From positions 1 to 59,693 of the forward strand of contig UREM01000010.1 in the NCBI GenBank assembly GCA_900546775.1: DNA of 59,693 nt, read 5' to 3'. The translations under genes were made by a program, and so were the position numbers. Origin of the DNA: an uncultured Collinsella sp. (lineage in GTDB: Bacteria; Actinomycetota; Coriobacteriia; Coriobacteriales; Coriobacteriaceae). Below the pieces are notes generated by a model. The model was not told the DNA's origin. It was given only the letters and a program-made list of their open reading frames with translations, and did no database searches. Positions 17,135 through 25,489 of this stretch are shown in pieces (within the stretch, counting starts at the first letter, position 1; every line of letters begins with the position of its first letter).

Positions 17135-18088
17135 ATGGACAAGGCCGCATCCGCCGGTCATTCGGACCGTTGCCGCATCGTCGTCGATACCTGCTGCGAC
17201 TTTAGCCCCGAGGTCGCCGCGAACCTCGATGTCGATATCCTGGGTTTCCCCTTCATTATCGATGGCGAGGAGCGCACGGATGACATCTGGTCGAGCATCA
17301 CACCCAAGGAGTTCTACGACCGCATGCGCGCTGGTGCCCGCGTGTCCACCTCGGCTGTGTCGCTCGGCCGCTATATCGAGTTCTTTACCGAGTGTGCCAA
17401 AGAGGGCACGCCCACGGTCTACCTGTGCTTTACCTCGGCGCTGTCGTCGAGCTACAACTCCGCGTGCCAGGCGGCAGACGCCGTGCGCGCCGAGTATCCC
17501 GACTTTGAGCTCTATGTGGTCGACAACGCCCTGCCCTGTGCGACCGGCGAGCTCTTGGCGCTCGAGGCCGTACGTCAGCGTTCGGCGGGACTGACCGCCA
17601 AGCAGCTGGTCGATTGGGCAAACGAGGCCAAGACCTACGTGCACGGTTACTTTACGCTCGAGAGCTTCGACGCGCTGGCTGCCGGCGGCCGCATTCCGCC
17701 CGCGGCGGCGCAGCTCACGGCAAAGCTCGACGTCAAGCCCGAGCTCTCCTACGATCTTGCCGGCTCGCTGTCGCTGATCGGCGTCAACCGCGGCCGCAAG
17801 AAGGCGCTCAAGTCCATCCTCAAGTCGTTCCGTGAGAACTACGTGCCCGATCGCACTATGCCCATCGCCATTATGACTGCCGATGCCGAGAAGGACGGCG
17901 ACTGGCTCGAAGCCGCCATCCGCAAGGAGGAGGGCTGCGCCGACGTCACGATCATTCGCAGCTCCGTGGGTCCCACCATCGGCTCGCACGTGGGCCCCGG
18001 CATGGTGGCCTGCGCGTTTTGGGGCAAGAACCGCGCCGACAAGGCGTCGCTTTCCGACCTCATCGCCCGCCGCGTGCGCGGTCAGTAG
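17135..18088 (+). CDS. DegV family fatty-acid-binding protein
   Basis: A 317-residue DegV/FakB-like protein. Family marks are the N-terminal TCCDFSPEVA segment, RVSTSAVSLGRY near residue 69, FTSALSSSYNSA near 110 and the C-terminal HVGPGMVACAFWG, all lining the fatty-acid pocket in homologues. FakB proteins present fatty acids to FakA kinase; no kinase is adjacent. AAGGAG lies eight bases before the ATG, and a TTG immediately before it is an alternative start. Confidence 0.88.
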   Translation: MDKAASAGHSDRCRIVVDTCCDFSPEVAANLDVDILGFPFIIDGEERTDDIWSSITPKEFYDRMRAGARVSTSAVSLGRYIEFFTECAKEGTPTVYLCFTSALSSSYNSACQAADAVRAEYPDFELYVVDNALPCATGELLALEAVRQRSAGLTAKQLVDWANEAKTYVHGYFTLESFDALAAGGRIPPAAAQLTAKLDVKPELSYDLAGSLSLIGVNRGRKKALKSILKSFRENYVPDRTMPIAIMTADAEKDGDWLEAAIRKEEGCADVTIIRSSVGPTIGSHVGPGMVACAFWGKNRADKASLSDLIARRVRGQ

Positions 18089-18186
18089 GCAAGTAACGCG
18101 GCCGTAATCGATCCCAACTCACAGCCCAAACGCTGGCACCGAGTATTCAACCTGGTAATAACACCCAACCCAAAAGGAAAGGTATC

Positions 18187-19266
18187 ATGGCAAACAAGCT
18201 CTCTGTCGCATTTATCGGCACCGGAATCATGGGTGCCCCCATTGCCGGCCACATCCTGGATGCCGGCTATCCCGTCACGGTCAACAACCGCACTAAGTCC
18301 AAGGCGGCGGCGCTTATCGAGCGCGGTGCCGTCTGGGCCGATACGCCGGCAGATGCCGTGGCGAACGTCGACGTCGTCTTTACCATGGTGGGCTATCCCT
18401 CCGAGGTCGAGGAGCTCTACCTGGCGGGCGACGGCCTGCTCGCGTGCACCAAGCCGGGCGCGGTGCTGATCGACCTCACCACGAGCTCCCCCGAGCTGGC
18501 GCGCGACATTGCCGAGGCCGCCCAGGTTTCCGGCCGCATGGCGTTTGACTGCCCCGTCACCGGCGGCGAGTCTGGTGCTATCGCCGGCACGCTCACGGCT
18601 ATCGTGGGCGCCACCGAGAACGATATCGCCCCAGTCCGCGACATCCTTGCCACCTTTGCGGCCAACATCTGCTGCTTCGACGGCGCCGGCAAAGGCCAGG
18701 CTGCCAAGCTCGCCAACCAGGTGTCGCTGGGCGCCTGCATGGTCGGTATGGCAGACGCCATGGCATTTGCCGAGCTGAGCGGCCTTGACCTGGAGAAGAC
18801 CCGCCAGATGATCTTGGGCGGTACCGGCAAGTCCGGCGCCATGGAGAGCCTGGCTCCCAAGGCGCTCGACGGCGACTACAAGCCCGGCTTTATGGTCGAG
18901 CACTTCATTAAGGACCTGCGCCTGGCCCTTGCTTACGCCGACGACCGCGAGCTCGCGCTGCCCGGCGCCGACGTGGCCTTTACGCTCTACGACATGCTCG
19001 ACGCCATCGGTGGCGCCAAGCTGGGCACCCAGGCCATCACGGTCCTCTACAAGGAGGAGGCCGATGCCATCGCCGCCGGTCTGGACTGGTCGCAGTATCG
19101 TCCCGAGGAGCACGGTGCCCACGAGGACGGCTGCGGTTGCGGCGAGCATGGCGACGACCACGAGTGCGGTTGCGGTCACCATCACGGCGAGGACCACGAG
19201 TGCTGCGGCGGCCACGGCCATGACGACGGCCACGAGTGCTGCTGCGGCCATCATCACGAGGAGTAG
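18187..19266 (+). CDS. HIBADH-family NAD(P)-dependent dehydrogenase with His/Cys-rich tail
   Basis: A 359-residue beta-hydroxyacid dehydrogenase. Gly11-x-Gly13-x-x-Gly16 binds the nucleotide, PVTGGESGA near 120 is the substrate motif and Lys174 in GKGQAAKLANQ the expected catalytic lysine. The normal domain ends near residue 308. The last ~50 residues are an added tail with about 14 His, 9 Cys and many Asp/Glu (repeats like HECGCGHHH), which looks able to bind metal ions. The reaction is probably reduction of a short 3-hydroxy/oxo acid, but the substrate is not determined. First gene of a four-gene run. Confidence 0.87.
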   Translation: MANKLSVAFIGTGIMGAPIAGHILDAGYPVTVNNRTKSKAAALIERGAVWADTPADAVANVDVVFTMVGYPSEVEELYLAGDGLLACTKPGAVLIDLTTSSPELARDIAEAAQVSGRMAFDCPVTGGESGAIAGTLTAIVGATENDIAPVRDILATFAANICCFDGAGKGQAAKLANQVSLGACMVGMADAMAFAELSGLDLEKTRQMILGGTGKSGAMESLAPKALDGDYKPGFMVEHFIKDLRLALAYADDRELALPGADVAFTLYDMLDAIGGAKLGTQAITVLYKEEADAIAAGLDWSQYRPEEHGAHEDGCGCGEHGDDHECGCGHHHGEDHECCGGHGHDDGHECCCGHHHEE

Positions 19267-19271
19267 CGCCC

Positions 19272-19700
19272 ATGAGCTGGACGTTCGTGGTGCTCGCGCT
19301 GGTGCTCTTTCTCTTTGCGATCTACATTGGCTTTTTGTGCGGCCAGTGGGCCTGCGAAAAGCGCGTGATCACCAAGCGCGACTACTGGATTGCCAACTTT
19401 GCAGGCGCGGCGGCAGTCGTCCTGCTGACCTGGGTGTTCTCACTGTTCCCGCTGGTGCAGTTTGCGCCGATCGGCTGGCTCGGCGGCTTTATCGCCGGCC
19501 TTAAGATGAGCTTTGGCGAGTCCGTCGGTCCGTGGCGCAAGCACGACGAGGTCTTTAACGTCAACAAGGCTCACCGCGCCGCCGCCGACGCGGGCGACGC
19601 CGAGGAACGCCGCCGTGCGCGTCGCAATGGCGCAGCCGACCGACAGCTCATCTCGGTCACCGATGACAGCAAGGGTGCTGGCAAGCACGCTAAGAAATAA
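19272..19700 (+). CDS. Small two-helix membrane protein, uncharacterised
   Basis: A 142-residue protein with two predicted membrane helices (about 3-22 and 37-57) and a basic, soluble C-terminal half ending in KHAKK. It starts five bases after the dehydrogenase stop, with GAGGAG inside that gene's last codons as ribosome site, so it is translationally linked. No domain is recognised. The Arg/Lys-rich tail should face the cytosol. Confidence 0.75.
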   Translation: MSWTFVVLALVLFLFAIYIGFLCGQWACEKRVITKRDYWIANFAGAAAVVLLTWVFSLFPLVQFAPIGWLGGFIAGLKMSFGESVGPWRKHDEVFNVNKAHRAAADAGDAEERRRARRNGAADRQLISVTDDSKGAGKHAKK

Positions 19701-19712
19701 GAAGAGGTAATT

Positions 19713-20411
19713 ATGGCAGAAAACAAAGACGAACAGCTCACCGACGAGGAGCTGGCACAGCTTCAGCTGGCAGAGGAGAACGAGAACGCCGTCGACCGTC
19801 TGGTCAAGGAGCTCGGCTGCCCCACGCGCCGCATCCGCCAGTTTGCCGCCCGCGTGCTGCATCTGCTGGCCGAGCGTGACCCGCAGCGCGTCGTGCCCTG
19901 CGTGCCTGCGCTGATCGAGGCGCTCGACCGCCCCGAGGCGCAGACCCGCTGGGAGGCCCTCGATGCCCTGACGGCGCTCGCTACCACCTGCCCCGAGCAG
20001 CTGGGCGATGCCTTTGAGGGCGCCGAGACTGCACTGTTCGACGAGATCTCCTCCACGCTGCGCTATGCCGCCTTCCGCCTGCTGTGCGTGTGGGGTGCCA
20101 CGAGCGTCGAGCGTTCGCGCGAGGCTTGGCCCATCCTGGACGAGGCCATCCAGTGCTACCACGGCGACCTCGAGTATCGCGACATGCTCGGTTGCCTGTA
20201 CGAGTTTTGCCAGGGCGAGATCGACGCCGAGGTTGCCGAGAAGCTCGCGCTGCGCCTTAAGTTCGATGCCGAGAACGGCAAGGGCAGCTATCTCAAGGCC
20301 CGTTCGAGCGAGATTTACGAAATGCTTGTTAAACGTTTTGGCCTGGATCTCTCCAAAAAGAAGAAGCGTGCTAGCGTTAAAAAATCTGACGACGCCGAAG
20401 ACGAGGAGTAA
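19713..20411 (+). CDS. HEAT-repeat protein
   Basis: A 232-residue all-helical protein. Segments such as TRRIRQFAARVLHLLAERDP and ALIEALDRPEAQTRWEALDAL are HEAT-type repeats spanning about 35-140. The ends are charged, with a Lys-rich C-terminus. HEAT repeats usually scaffold protein interactions; the partner is unknown. It sits 12 bases after the membrane-protein gene and six before the dehydrogenase gene, as part of the same operon. Confidence 0.75.
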   Translation: MAENKDEQLTDEELAQLQLAEENENAVDRLVKELGCPTRRIRQFAARVLHLLAERDPQRVVPCVPALIEALDRPEAQTRWEALDALTALATTCPEQLGDAFEGAETALFDEISSTLRYAAFRLLCVWGATSVERSREAWPILDEAIQCYHGDLEYRDMLGCLYEFCQGEIDAEVAEKLALRLKFDAENGKGSYLKARSSEIYEMLVKRFGLDLSKKKKRASVKKSDDAEDEE

Positions 20412-20417
20412 CAGATT

Positions 20418-21503
20418 ATGGCGCACGATGTAGTCCTGATTCCCGGTGACGGTATCGGTCCCGAGATTACGCAGGCCATGAGCCGCGTGGTCGAGGCCAC
20501 CGGTGTCCAGATCAACTGGAACGTCCAGGAGGCCGGCGCCGGCGTCATGGACGAGTTTGGTACGCCGCTGCCCCAGCACGTGCTCGATGCGGTCGCCGAG
20601 ACCAAGGTTGCCATCAAGGGCCCCATCACCACGCCGGTCGGCACGGGTTTCCGCAGCGTTAACGTGGCCCTGCGCAAGCACTTTGACCTGTACGCCTGCG
20701 TGCGCCCCTGCCTGTCGCAGCCGGGCGACGGCTCGCGTTTCCGCGACGTCGACCTGGTCATCGTGCGCGAGAACACCGAGGACCTCTACGCCGGGATCGA
20801 GTTCGATGAGGGCGCTGCCGAGGTCGAGGAGCTCTCGCAGCTTGTCGAGCGTTCGGGCCAAAAGACATTCGCCGGCGATTCCGCGATCTCGATCAAGCCC
20901 ATCTCTATCGCCAAGAGCCGCCGTATTGTGGAGTACGCCTTTGAGTATGCCCGCCGCTGCGGCCGCAAAAAGGTGACGGCCGTGCACAAGGCCAATATCA
21001 TGAAGGCGACCGACGGCCTGTTCCTGCGCGTTGCGCGCGAGGTGGCCGCCAACTATCCCGACATTGAGTTCAACGACAAGATCGTCGACGCCACCTGCAT
21101 GGGCCTGGTCCAGAACCCCAACGACTTCGATGTCCTGGTGCTGCCAAACCTGTACGGCGACATCGTGAGCGACCTGTGCGCCGGCCTGGTGGGCGGTCTT
21201 GGCATGGCGCCCGGCTCCAACATCGGTGCCGACTGCGCCATTTTTGAGGCAACGCACGGTTCGGCACCCGATATCGCTGGCCAGGATATCGCCAACCCCA
21301 CGGCCGAGATCCTCTCTGCGGCTATGATGCTCGACCACCTGGGCGAGAACGATGCCGCCAATCGCATCCGTGCGGCCGTATCTGCCACGCTCGACGAGGG
21401 CGAGCAGGTTACCGGTGACGTGCGTCGTGCCCAGACCGGCTCCGTTGAGGGCGCTGTGGGTACGCAGGCATTTGCCGATGCCGTTATCGCGCACCTGGCC
21501 TAA
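20418..21503 (+). CDS. Isocitrate/isopropylmalate dehydrogenase family, probably isocitrate dehydrogenase
   Basis: A 361-residue NAD(P)-dependent beta-decarboxylating dehydrogenase. GDGIGPEI is at the N-terminus, [21 protein letters not shown] near 75 is the substrate loop with the Ser/Asn typical of isocitrate enzymes rather than the Leu pattern of isopropylmalate enzymes, [13 protein letters not shown] near 115, and [17 protein letters not shown] near 237 carries the metal aspartates. [15 protein letters not shown] nucleotide loop is [11 protein letters not shown]. No leuC/leuD or aconitase gene is adjacent. Last gene of the operon. Confidence 0.82.
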   Translation: MAHDVVLIPGDGIGPEITQAMSRVVEATGVQINWNVQEAGAGVMDEFGTPLPQHVLDAVAETKVAIKGPITTPVGTGFRSVNVALRKHFDLYACVRPCLSQPGDGSRFRDVDLVIVRENTEDLYAGIEFDEGAAEVEELSQLVERSGQKTFAGDSAISIKPISIAKSRRIVEYAFEYARRCGRKKVTAVHKANIMKATDGLFLRVAREVAANYPDIEFNDKIVDATCMGLVQNPNDFDVLVLPNLYGDIVSDLCAGLVGGLGMAPGSNIGADCAIFEATHGSAPDIAGQDIANPTAEILSAAMMLDHLGENDAANRIRAAVSATLDEGEQVTGDVRRAQTGSVEGAVGTQAFADAVIAHLA

Positions 21504-21562
21504 GGCATGCACACTGCAAACGCCTAAATAGTACTTAAGTGTTTGCGTATAACCTAAGAATC

Positions 21563-21591
21563 AATACGCCCGGCGCTCTGTCGGGCGTATT
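21563..21591. terminator. Terminator-like hairpin after isocitrate dehydrogenase gene
   Basis: AATACGCCCG (21563-21572) pairs with CGGGCGTATT (21582-21591). A second inverted repeat, GCAAAC/GTTTGC around AGTACT, lies just upstream at about 21517-21546. Confidence 0.65.
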
Positions 21592-21629
21592 CTATTGGGG
21601 ACTATGTTTCCTAACAAGGAGTAACCGAT

Positions 21630-22724
21630 ATGGGTCTGATTCAAAAGAAGGACGAGAAGGACGAGATCGACGGCATCCAGATCATCGAGCGCGGCGAAGG
21701 CCCCGACGGTGACGAGGACGAGAAGATCGACCTGGTCGCCGGTACGTCTGCCGAGCACATTGCTGCTGGCACGACGGCCGAGGAAGAGGACGCCCGTCTG
21801 GAGGCTCAGATCGCCGCAGATGCCGCTGACGAGAATCTGATGCCCGAGGCCCAGGATGAGGATGATGACGCCCTAGGTTCCGATGGGGACGATCACGTAT
21901 CCAAGCACAAGAAGACGATGATTGCCGCCTTTGTGGTTGCAGTCGTGATCGCTGCGGTGGTCGGCTTCTTTATGGGCAATGGCGGCTTTGGCGGCAAGGG
22001 CGTCGGTTCGTCGACCCTGACCGAGGACCAGCTCGATTCGACCGTGGCAAGCTATAGTTATAGCGGCAAGAAGAGCGACATCACCGCGCGCGAGGCCATC
22101 GAGAGCCAGTACAGCCTCGATACCGTCAAGGATAGTAACGGCAACTACACCGCCCCCTCTGCCGACGTCATCCTGTCTTACGTGCGCAACAAGATTCTGC
22201 TCGATGCTGCCGAGGACGAGGGCATTACCGTCTCCTCTAAGGAGATGAAGAAGTACGCCGAGGATTCTATCGGCACCTCGGACTACGACACCATGGCCAA
22301 GCAGTATGGCGTGTCCAAGGACCAGGCCAAGCAGATCGTCCGCCAGTCCGCGACGCTGCAGAAGCTCTACAAGAAGAAGGTGGGCGATGCTTCCGCGAGC
22401 ATGCCGACCGCTCCGACCGAGCCTTCTGACGGCAACGAGGACACCGCGAGCAAGGATTACGCCGATTACATCATCAACCTTGCCGGTGACGAGTGGGATA
22501 GCTCGAAGGGCACCTGGAAGGACGAGAACAGCACCTACGCTAAGGCCTTCGCTAACGATGCCTTTACCGCCGAAAGTGCCACCTATAAGCAGGCCATGAC
22601 CGCCTATTACACCGCCTACCAGCAGTATTCCTCGCAGGCCTCAAGCGCTAGCTCCAAGTGGACCGAGTATGCTAACGGCCTCTATGCCAAGGCCAACATC
22701 AGCATCTACGGCCTGTTTGCGTAA
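21630..22724 (+). CDS. Membrane-anchored SurA/PrsA N-terminal-like chaperone protein
   Basis: A 364-residue protein with a ~90-residue very acidic cytosolic N-terminus, a single membrane helix at about 97-115 (TMIAAFVVAVVIAAVVGFF) and an exported helical domain. The outer part (YVRNKILLDAAEDEGITVSSKEMKKYAED in outline, then a YGVSKDQAKQIV helix) resembles the SurA/trigger-factor N-terminal helical domain. No parvulin isomerase domain is seen, so a pure holding chaperone is most likely. AAGGAG lies upstream. Alternatively it may be an uncharacterised envelope protein. Confidence 0.65.
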   Translation: MGLIQKKDEKDEIDGIQIIERGEGPDGDEDEKIDLVAGTSAEHIAAGTTAEEEDARLEAQIAADAADENLMPEAQDEDDDALGSDGDDHVSKHKKTMIAAFVVAVVIAAVVGFFMGNGGFGGKGVGSSTLTEDQLDSTVASYSYSGKKSDITAREAIESQYSLDTVKDSNGNYTAPSADVILSYVRNKILLDAAEDEGITVSSKEMKKYAEDSIGTSDYDTMAKQYGVSKDQAKQIVRQSATLQKLYKKKVGDASASMPTAPTEPSDGNEDTASKDYADYIINLAGDEWDSSKGTWKDENSTYAKAFANDAFTAESATYKQAMTAYYTAYQQYSSQASSASSKWTEYANGLYAKANISIYGLFA

Positions 22725-22767
22725 GATCTGTCTGCACTACTGCGCGCTAACCGATCTACCTGATTAA

Positions 22768-22804
22768 GCCCGCTAGAACGACAAAGTTCTAGCGGGCATT
22801 TTGT
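22768..22804 (+). terminator. Strong terminator
   Basis: A 12-bp perfect stem (GCCCGCTAGAAC and complement, 22768-22779 with 22786-22797) is followed by ATTTTGTT. Confidence 0.9.
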
Positions 22805-22901
22805 TACCGAAACCACTAGGATAGGACTTGCGCCCGTGCAAGTGCTTCATCGGGTATCCTCAATTCATCCTGGAAAACGGCCGTAAACGATTGCAAATAA
22901 C

Positions 22902-22931
22902 CGGTGAACGGTCAAAAACTACCGTTCACCG
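22902..22931. promoter_or_regulatory. Inverted pair of CGGTGAACGGT sites upstream of the mannose-family PTS
   Basis: CGGTGAACGGT at 22902-22912 and its exact reverse complement at 22921-22931 are separated by eight bases. The same motif recurs upstream of the lac and gal units. Two AACTGGT half-sites (22942 and 22952) that resemble the GntR operator follow. The 22725-23354 stretch (630 bases) holds no gene I can support; it is a long control region. Confidence 0.6.
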
Positions 22932-23119
22932 ATAATATCGAAACTGGTTCTAACTGGTATTAAGTCAAAAAGACCAATTCACAAATCTTCACAATGACCT
23001 GCATTTTTTCTACACGCCATTTTTAGCCACCCTGCGTTGTTTAGACACGAAAAAAGTTCCGATCTTTCGTCAAATCATTTCGAAACGGTTTCAAAATCGC
23101 AGGTAGAAGTGTTAATGAG

Positions 23120-23151
23120 CGGTAAACGGTCGATTTTCCGCCGTGAACGGT
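23120..23151 (+). promoter_or_regulatory. Two direct CGGTGAACGGT-type sites
   Basis: CGGTAAACGGT at 23120-23130 and CCGTGAACGGT at 23141-23151 lie in tandem, 21 bases apart (two helical turns), about 50-80 bases before the likely promoter of the PTS operon. Confidence 0.55.
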
Positions 23152-23202
23152 GCAAAAACGTTTTACTGTATGAATCAACGAAAGCAACCTCTTCTGTGGT
23201 GA

Positions 23203-23240
23203 TATAGTGACAACAACACGTCACGTGGTTACTACCAGTT
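23203..23240 (+). promoter_or_regulatory. PTS operon -10 element and GntR-type operator
   Basis: TATAGT at 23203-23208 is a likely -10. TGGT-TACT-ACCA at 23226-23237 is an inverted repeat and shares TGGTTACTACCAG with the agaS promoter at 27519-27531. Placed just after the start of transcription, it would suit repression by the GntR regulator encoded at 26747. Confidence 0.6.
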
Positions 23241-23354
23241 GAGAAACCACTGGTCTTCAAAGAACGCTTTCCAAGAAGCTTTAAGGGCACCCGCCCGCTG
23301 GCTTCCGAAAACTATCGGACTCAGATCGTACACACCTTCGGAAGGGAAATTTGA

Positions 23355-23798
23355 ATGGTTGGCTTTATTCTTACCGGTCATGGACAGTTCGCACCCGGCA
23401 TCGCAAGCGCTATCGCTATGGTCGCTGGTGATCAGCCCGCTTTTACCGTCGTTCCTTTTGAGGGCGACCAGGCTGCTTCCTACGGTGAGGATCTCCGCGC
23501 CGCTATTACCGCCATGCGCGAGGAGTGCGATGGCGTGCTCGTCTTTACCGACCTGCTTGGTGGTACCCCGTTCAACCAGGCAATGATGATTGCCCAGGAT
23601 GTCGACAACGTCGAGATTCTGACTGGAACTAACCTTCCCATGGTTATTGAGCTTCTGTTCCTCCGCGGCAACGCCACGCTCGCCGAGCTTGGCGAGCAGG
23701 CCGTGACCGTTGGCCAGACGGGCATCACCGCCCAGACGGTCGCTTCCGTCGCTGGTGCCGAGGAAGAGGATATCTTCGGCGACGAGGACGGCATCTAA
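23355..23798 (+). CDS. PTS mannose-family EIIA component
   Basis: A 147-residue cytosolic phosphocarrier. His9 in ILTGHGQFAPGI is the phosphorylation site that takes phosphate from HPr. The family includes ManX and AgaF. A strongly acidic C-terminus (EEEDIFGDEDGI) follows the fold. The stop overlaps the yajC start (TAATG). Association with agaS and nagA downstream suggests N-acetylgalactosamine or galactosamine as substrate, though mannose-family specificity cannot be read from EIIA. Confidence 0.88.
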   Translation: MVGFILTGHGQFAPGIASAIAMVAGDQPAFTVVPFEGDQAASYGEDLRAAITAMREECDGVLVFTDLLGGTPFNQAMMIAQDVDNVEILTGTNLPMVIELLFLRGNATLAELGEQAVTVGQTGITAQTVASVAGAEEEDIFGDEDGI

Positions 23799-24079
23799 TG
23801 GCCGATTTCGGAGCCAACGTCCTGAGCTCTTCGGTCGCTCTTTTGGGCCTGCTTGTCATCATGGGCTTGATTTACACCATCTTGTCGCAAATCAACATGA
23901 AGAAGAAGCAGAAGTACTTCAAGGAGCTGCACACCGAGCTCAAGCCGGGTCAGGAGGTTCTTTTCGCCGGCGGTATCTACGGAACCGTCAAAGGCATCGA
24001 AGGCGAAAAGGTCCAGATCAAAGTCCGTTCCGGAGCCGTCGTAGATGTTTCGCGTTACGCGATTCAGGAGATCAAGTAA
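23798..24079 (+). CDS. yajC: YajC-family membrane protein inside a PTS operon
   Basis: A 93-residue protein with one N-terminal membrane helix (about 13-31), KKKQKYFKELHTELKPGQEVLFAGG and the beta-rich GIYGTVKGIEGEKVQIKV segment diagnostic of YajC. YajC normally associates with SecDF, but here it lies between EIIA and EIIB and overlaps the EIIA stop by one base. From memory, streptococcal amino-sugar PTS loci also carry a yajC homologue, so a role in assembling or stabilising the PTS permease is possible. Confidence 0.85.
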   Translation: MADFGANVLSSSVALLGLLVIMGLIYTILSQINMKKKQKYFKELHTELKPGQEVLFAGGIYGTVKGIEGEKVQIKVRSGAVVDVSRYAIQEIK

Positions 24080-24115
24080 CTGTCGTCAGCAAATAACGAA
24101 AGGAAGCTGATCAAC

Positions 24116-24598
24116 ATGGCAGAACCCAACATTCTTCTTACCCGCATCGATAACCGACTGGTCCATGGTCAGGTCGCTACCCAGTGGAACTCCACCCTGG
24201 GCTCCAACCTCATCCTCGTCGCCAACGACGACGTGTCGACCAACACCATGCGTCAGAACCTCATGAAGATGGCCGCTCCCACCGGCGTCGCTACGCGTTT
24301 CTTCTCCCTGCAGAAGACCATCGACGTCATCGGCAAGGCGAGCCCGCGCCAGAAGATCTTCATCGTGGCCGAAACACCGGAAGACGTGCTTACGCTCGTC
24401 AAGGGCGGTGTGCCTATAAAGAAGGTAAACATCGGCAACATGCACATGTCGGAAGGAAAGCGCCAAGTCGCCACCTCCGTCGCAGTTAACGACGAGGATG
24501 TCGCTGCGTTTAAAGAGCTGCAGGAATTGGGGGTGGAGTTGGAGATCAGGCGCGTTCCGAGCACGCCTGTTGAGGACACGAGCAAGCTCTTCTCGTAA
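24116..24598 (+). CDS. PTS mannose-family EIIB component
   Basis: A 160-residue cytosolic domain receiving phosphate from EIIA on His17 in RIDNRLVHGQVATQW and passing it to the sugar at EIIC/EIID. It is of the ManX-B/AgaV type and of normal length. A good ribosome site (GAAAGGAAG) precedes it. An orphan paralogue at 36224 has tyrosine at this position. Confidence 0.9.
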   Translation: MAEPNILLTRIDNRLVHGQVATQWNSTLGSNLILVANDDVSTNTMRQNLMKMAAPTGVATRFFSLQKTIDVIGKASPRQKIFIVAETPEDVLTLVKGGVPIKKVNIGNMHMSEGKRQVATSVAVNDEDVAAFKELQELGVELEIRRVPSTPVEDTSKLFS

Positions 24599-24688
24599 TC
24601 CTCGTGATCCACGTTGTCAGGAGTGAAACCCTGACATTCTGTACGTGAAATCCAAAGTGCGTACATACATTTTGAAAGGAGGAGCAAG

Positions 24689-25489
24689 ATGGAATACACG
24701 ATCTTCCAGGTCGCTCTGGTCTTCATCGTCACGTTCGTCGCGGCAATCGACCAGTTTAACTTCCTCGAGTCTCTCTATCAGCCCATCGTCACCGGCGCCG
24801 TCATCGGTCTTATCCTTGGCGACCTCAACACCGGTCTTCTCGTGGGTGGTACTTATCAGCTCATGACGATCGGCAACATGCCGATCGGAGGTGCTCAGCC
24901 GCCTAACGCTGTTATCGGCGGCATCATGGCAGCCATTCTCGCTATCGCTACGGGCCTTGAGCCCAACGCGGCAGTCGGTCTTGCCATTCCGTTCGCTCTG
25001 CTTGGTCAGCTCGGCGTTACCCTGGTCTTCACGCTTATGTCGCCGCTCATGTCCTCCGCGGACAACATGGCTCACAACGCTGACACCAAGGGTATCGAGC
25101 GTCTGAACTACTTCGCCATGGCTCTGCTCGGCCTGATCTTCGCTGTCGTCGTCACCCTGTTCTTCATCGCTGGCGCTACCATCGGTCAGACCATCGCTTC
25201 CGCCATCCCGACTTGGCTGCAGACCGGTCTCTCCGCTGCAGGCGGCATGATGCGCTTCGTCGGCTTCGCCGTCCTGCTCAAGGTTATGATGAACCGCGAT
25301 ATGTGGGGCTTCTTCCTCATGGGCTTTGGCCTCGCGCTCATCACCGTTGCCAACGATTCTCTGGCAACCCCTGCCCTGCTCATCCTCGCTCTCATCGGCT
25401 TCGGCATCGCTTTCTGGGACTTCCAGCAGCAGACCGAGCTGAAGGGTGCAGCTGTTTCTGACGGAGGTGACTTCGAAGATGGCATCTAA
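24689..25489 (+). CDS. PTS mannose-family EIIC permease
   Basis: A 266-residue integral membrane protein with about eight hydrophobic segments, of the ManY/AgaW family. Recognisable features are FVAAIDQFNFLESLYQPIVTG near the N-terminus, GLILGDLNTGLLVGGTYQL and GNMPIGGAQPPNAVIGG. It forms the sugar pathway with EIID. AAAGGAGG lies upstream of the start. The last 11 bases overlap the EIID gene. Confidence 0.9.
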   Translation: MEYTIFQVALVFIVTFVAAIDQFNFLESLYQPIVTGAVIGLILGDLNTGLLVGGTYQLMTIGNMPIGGAQPPNAVIGGIMAAILAIATGLEPNAAVGLAIPFALLGQLGVTLVFTLMSPLMSSADNMAHNADTKGIERLNYFAMALLGLIFAVVVTLFFIAGATIGQTIASAIPTWLQTGLSAAGGMMRFVGFAVLLKVMMNRDMWGFFLMGFGLALITVANDSLATPALLILALIGFGIAFWDFQQQTELKGAAVSDGGDFEDGI

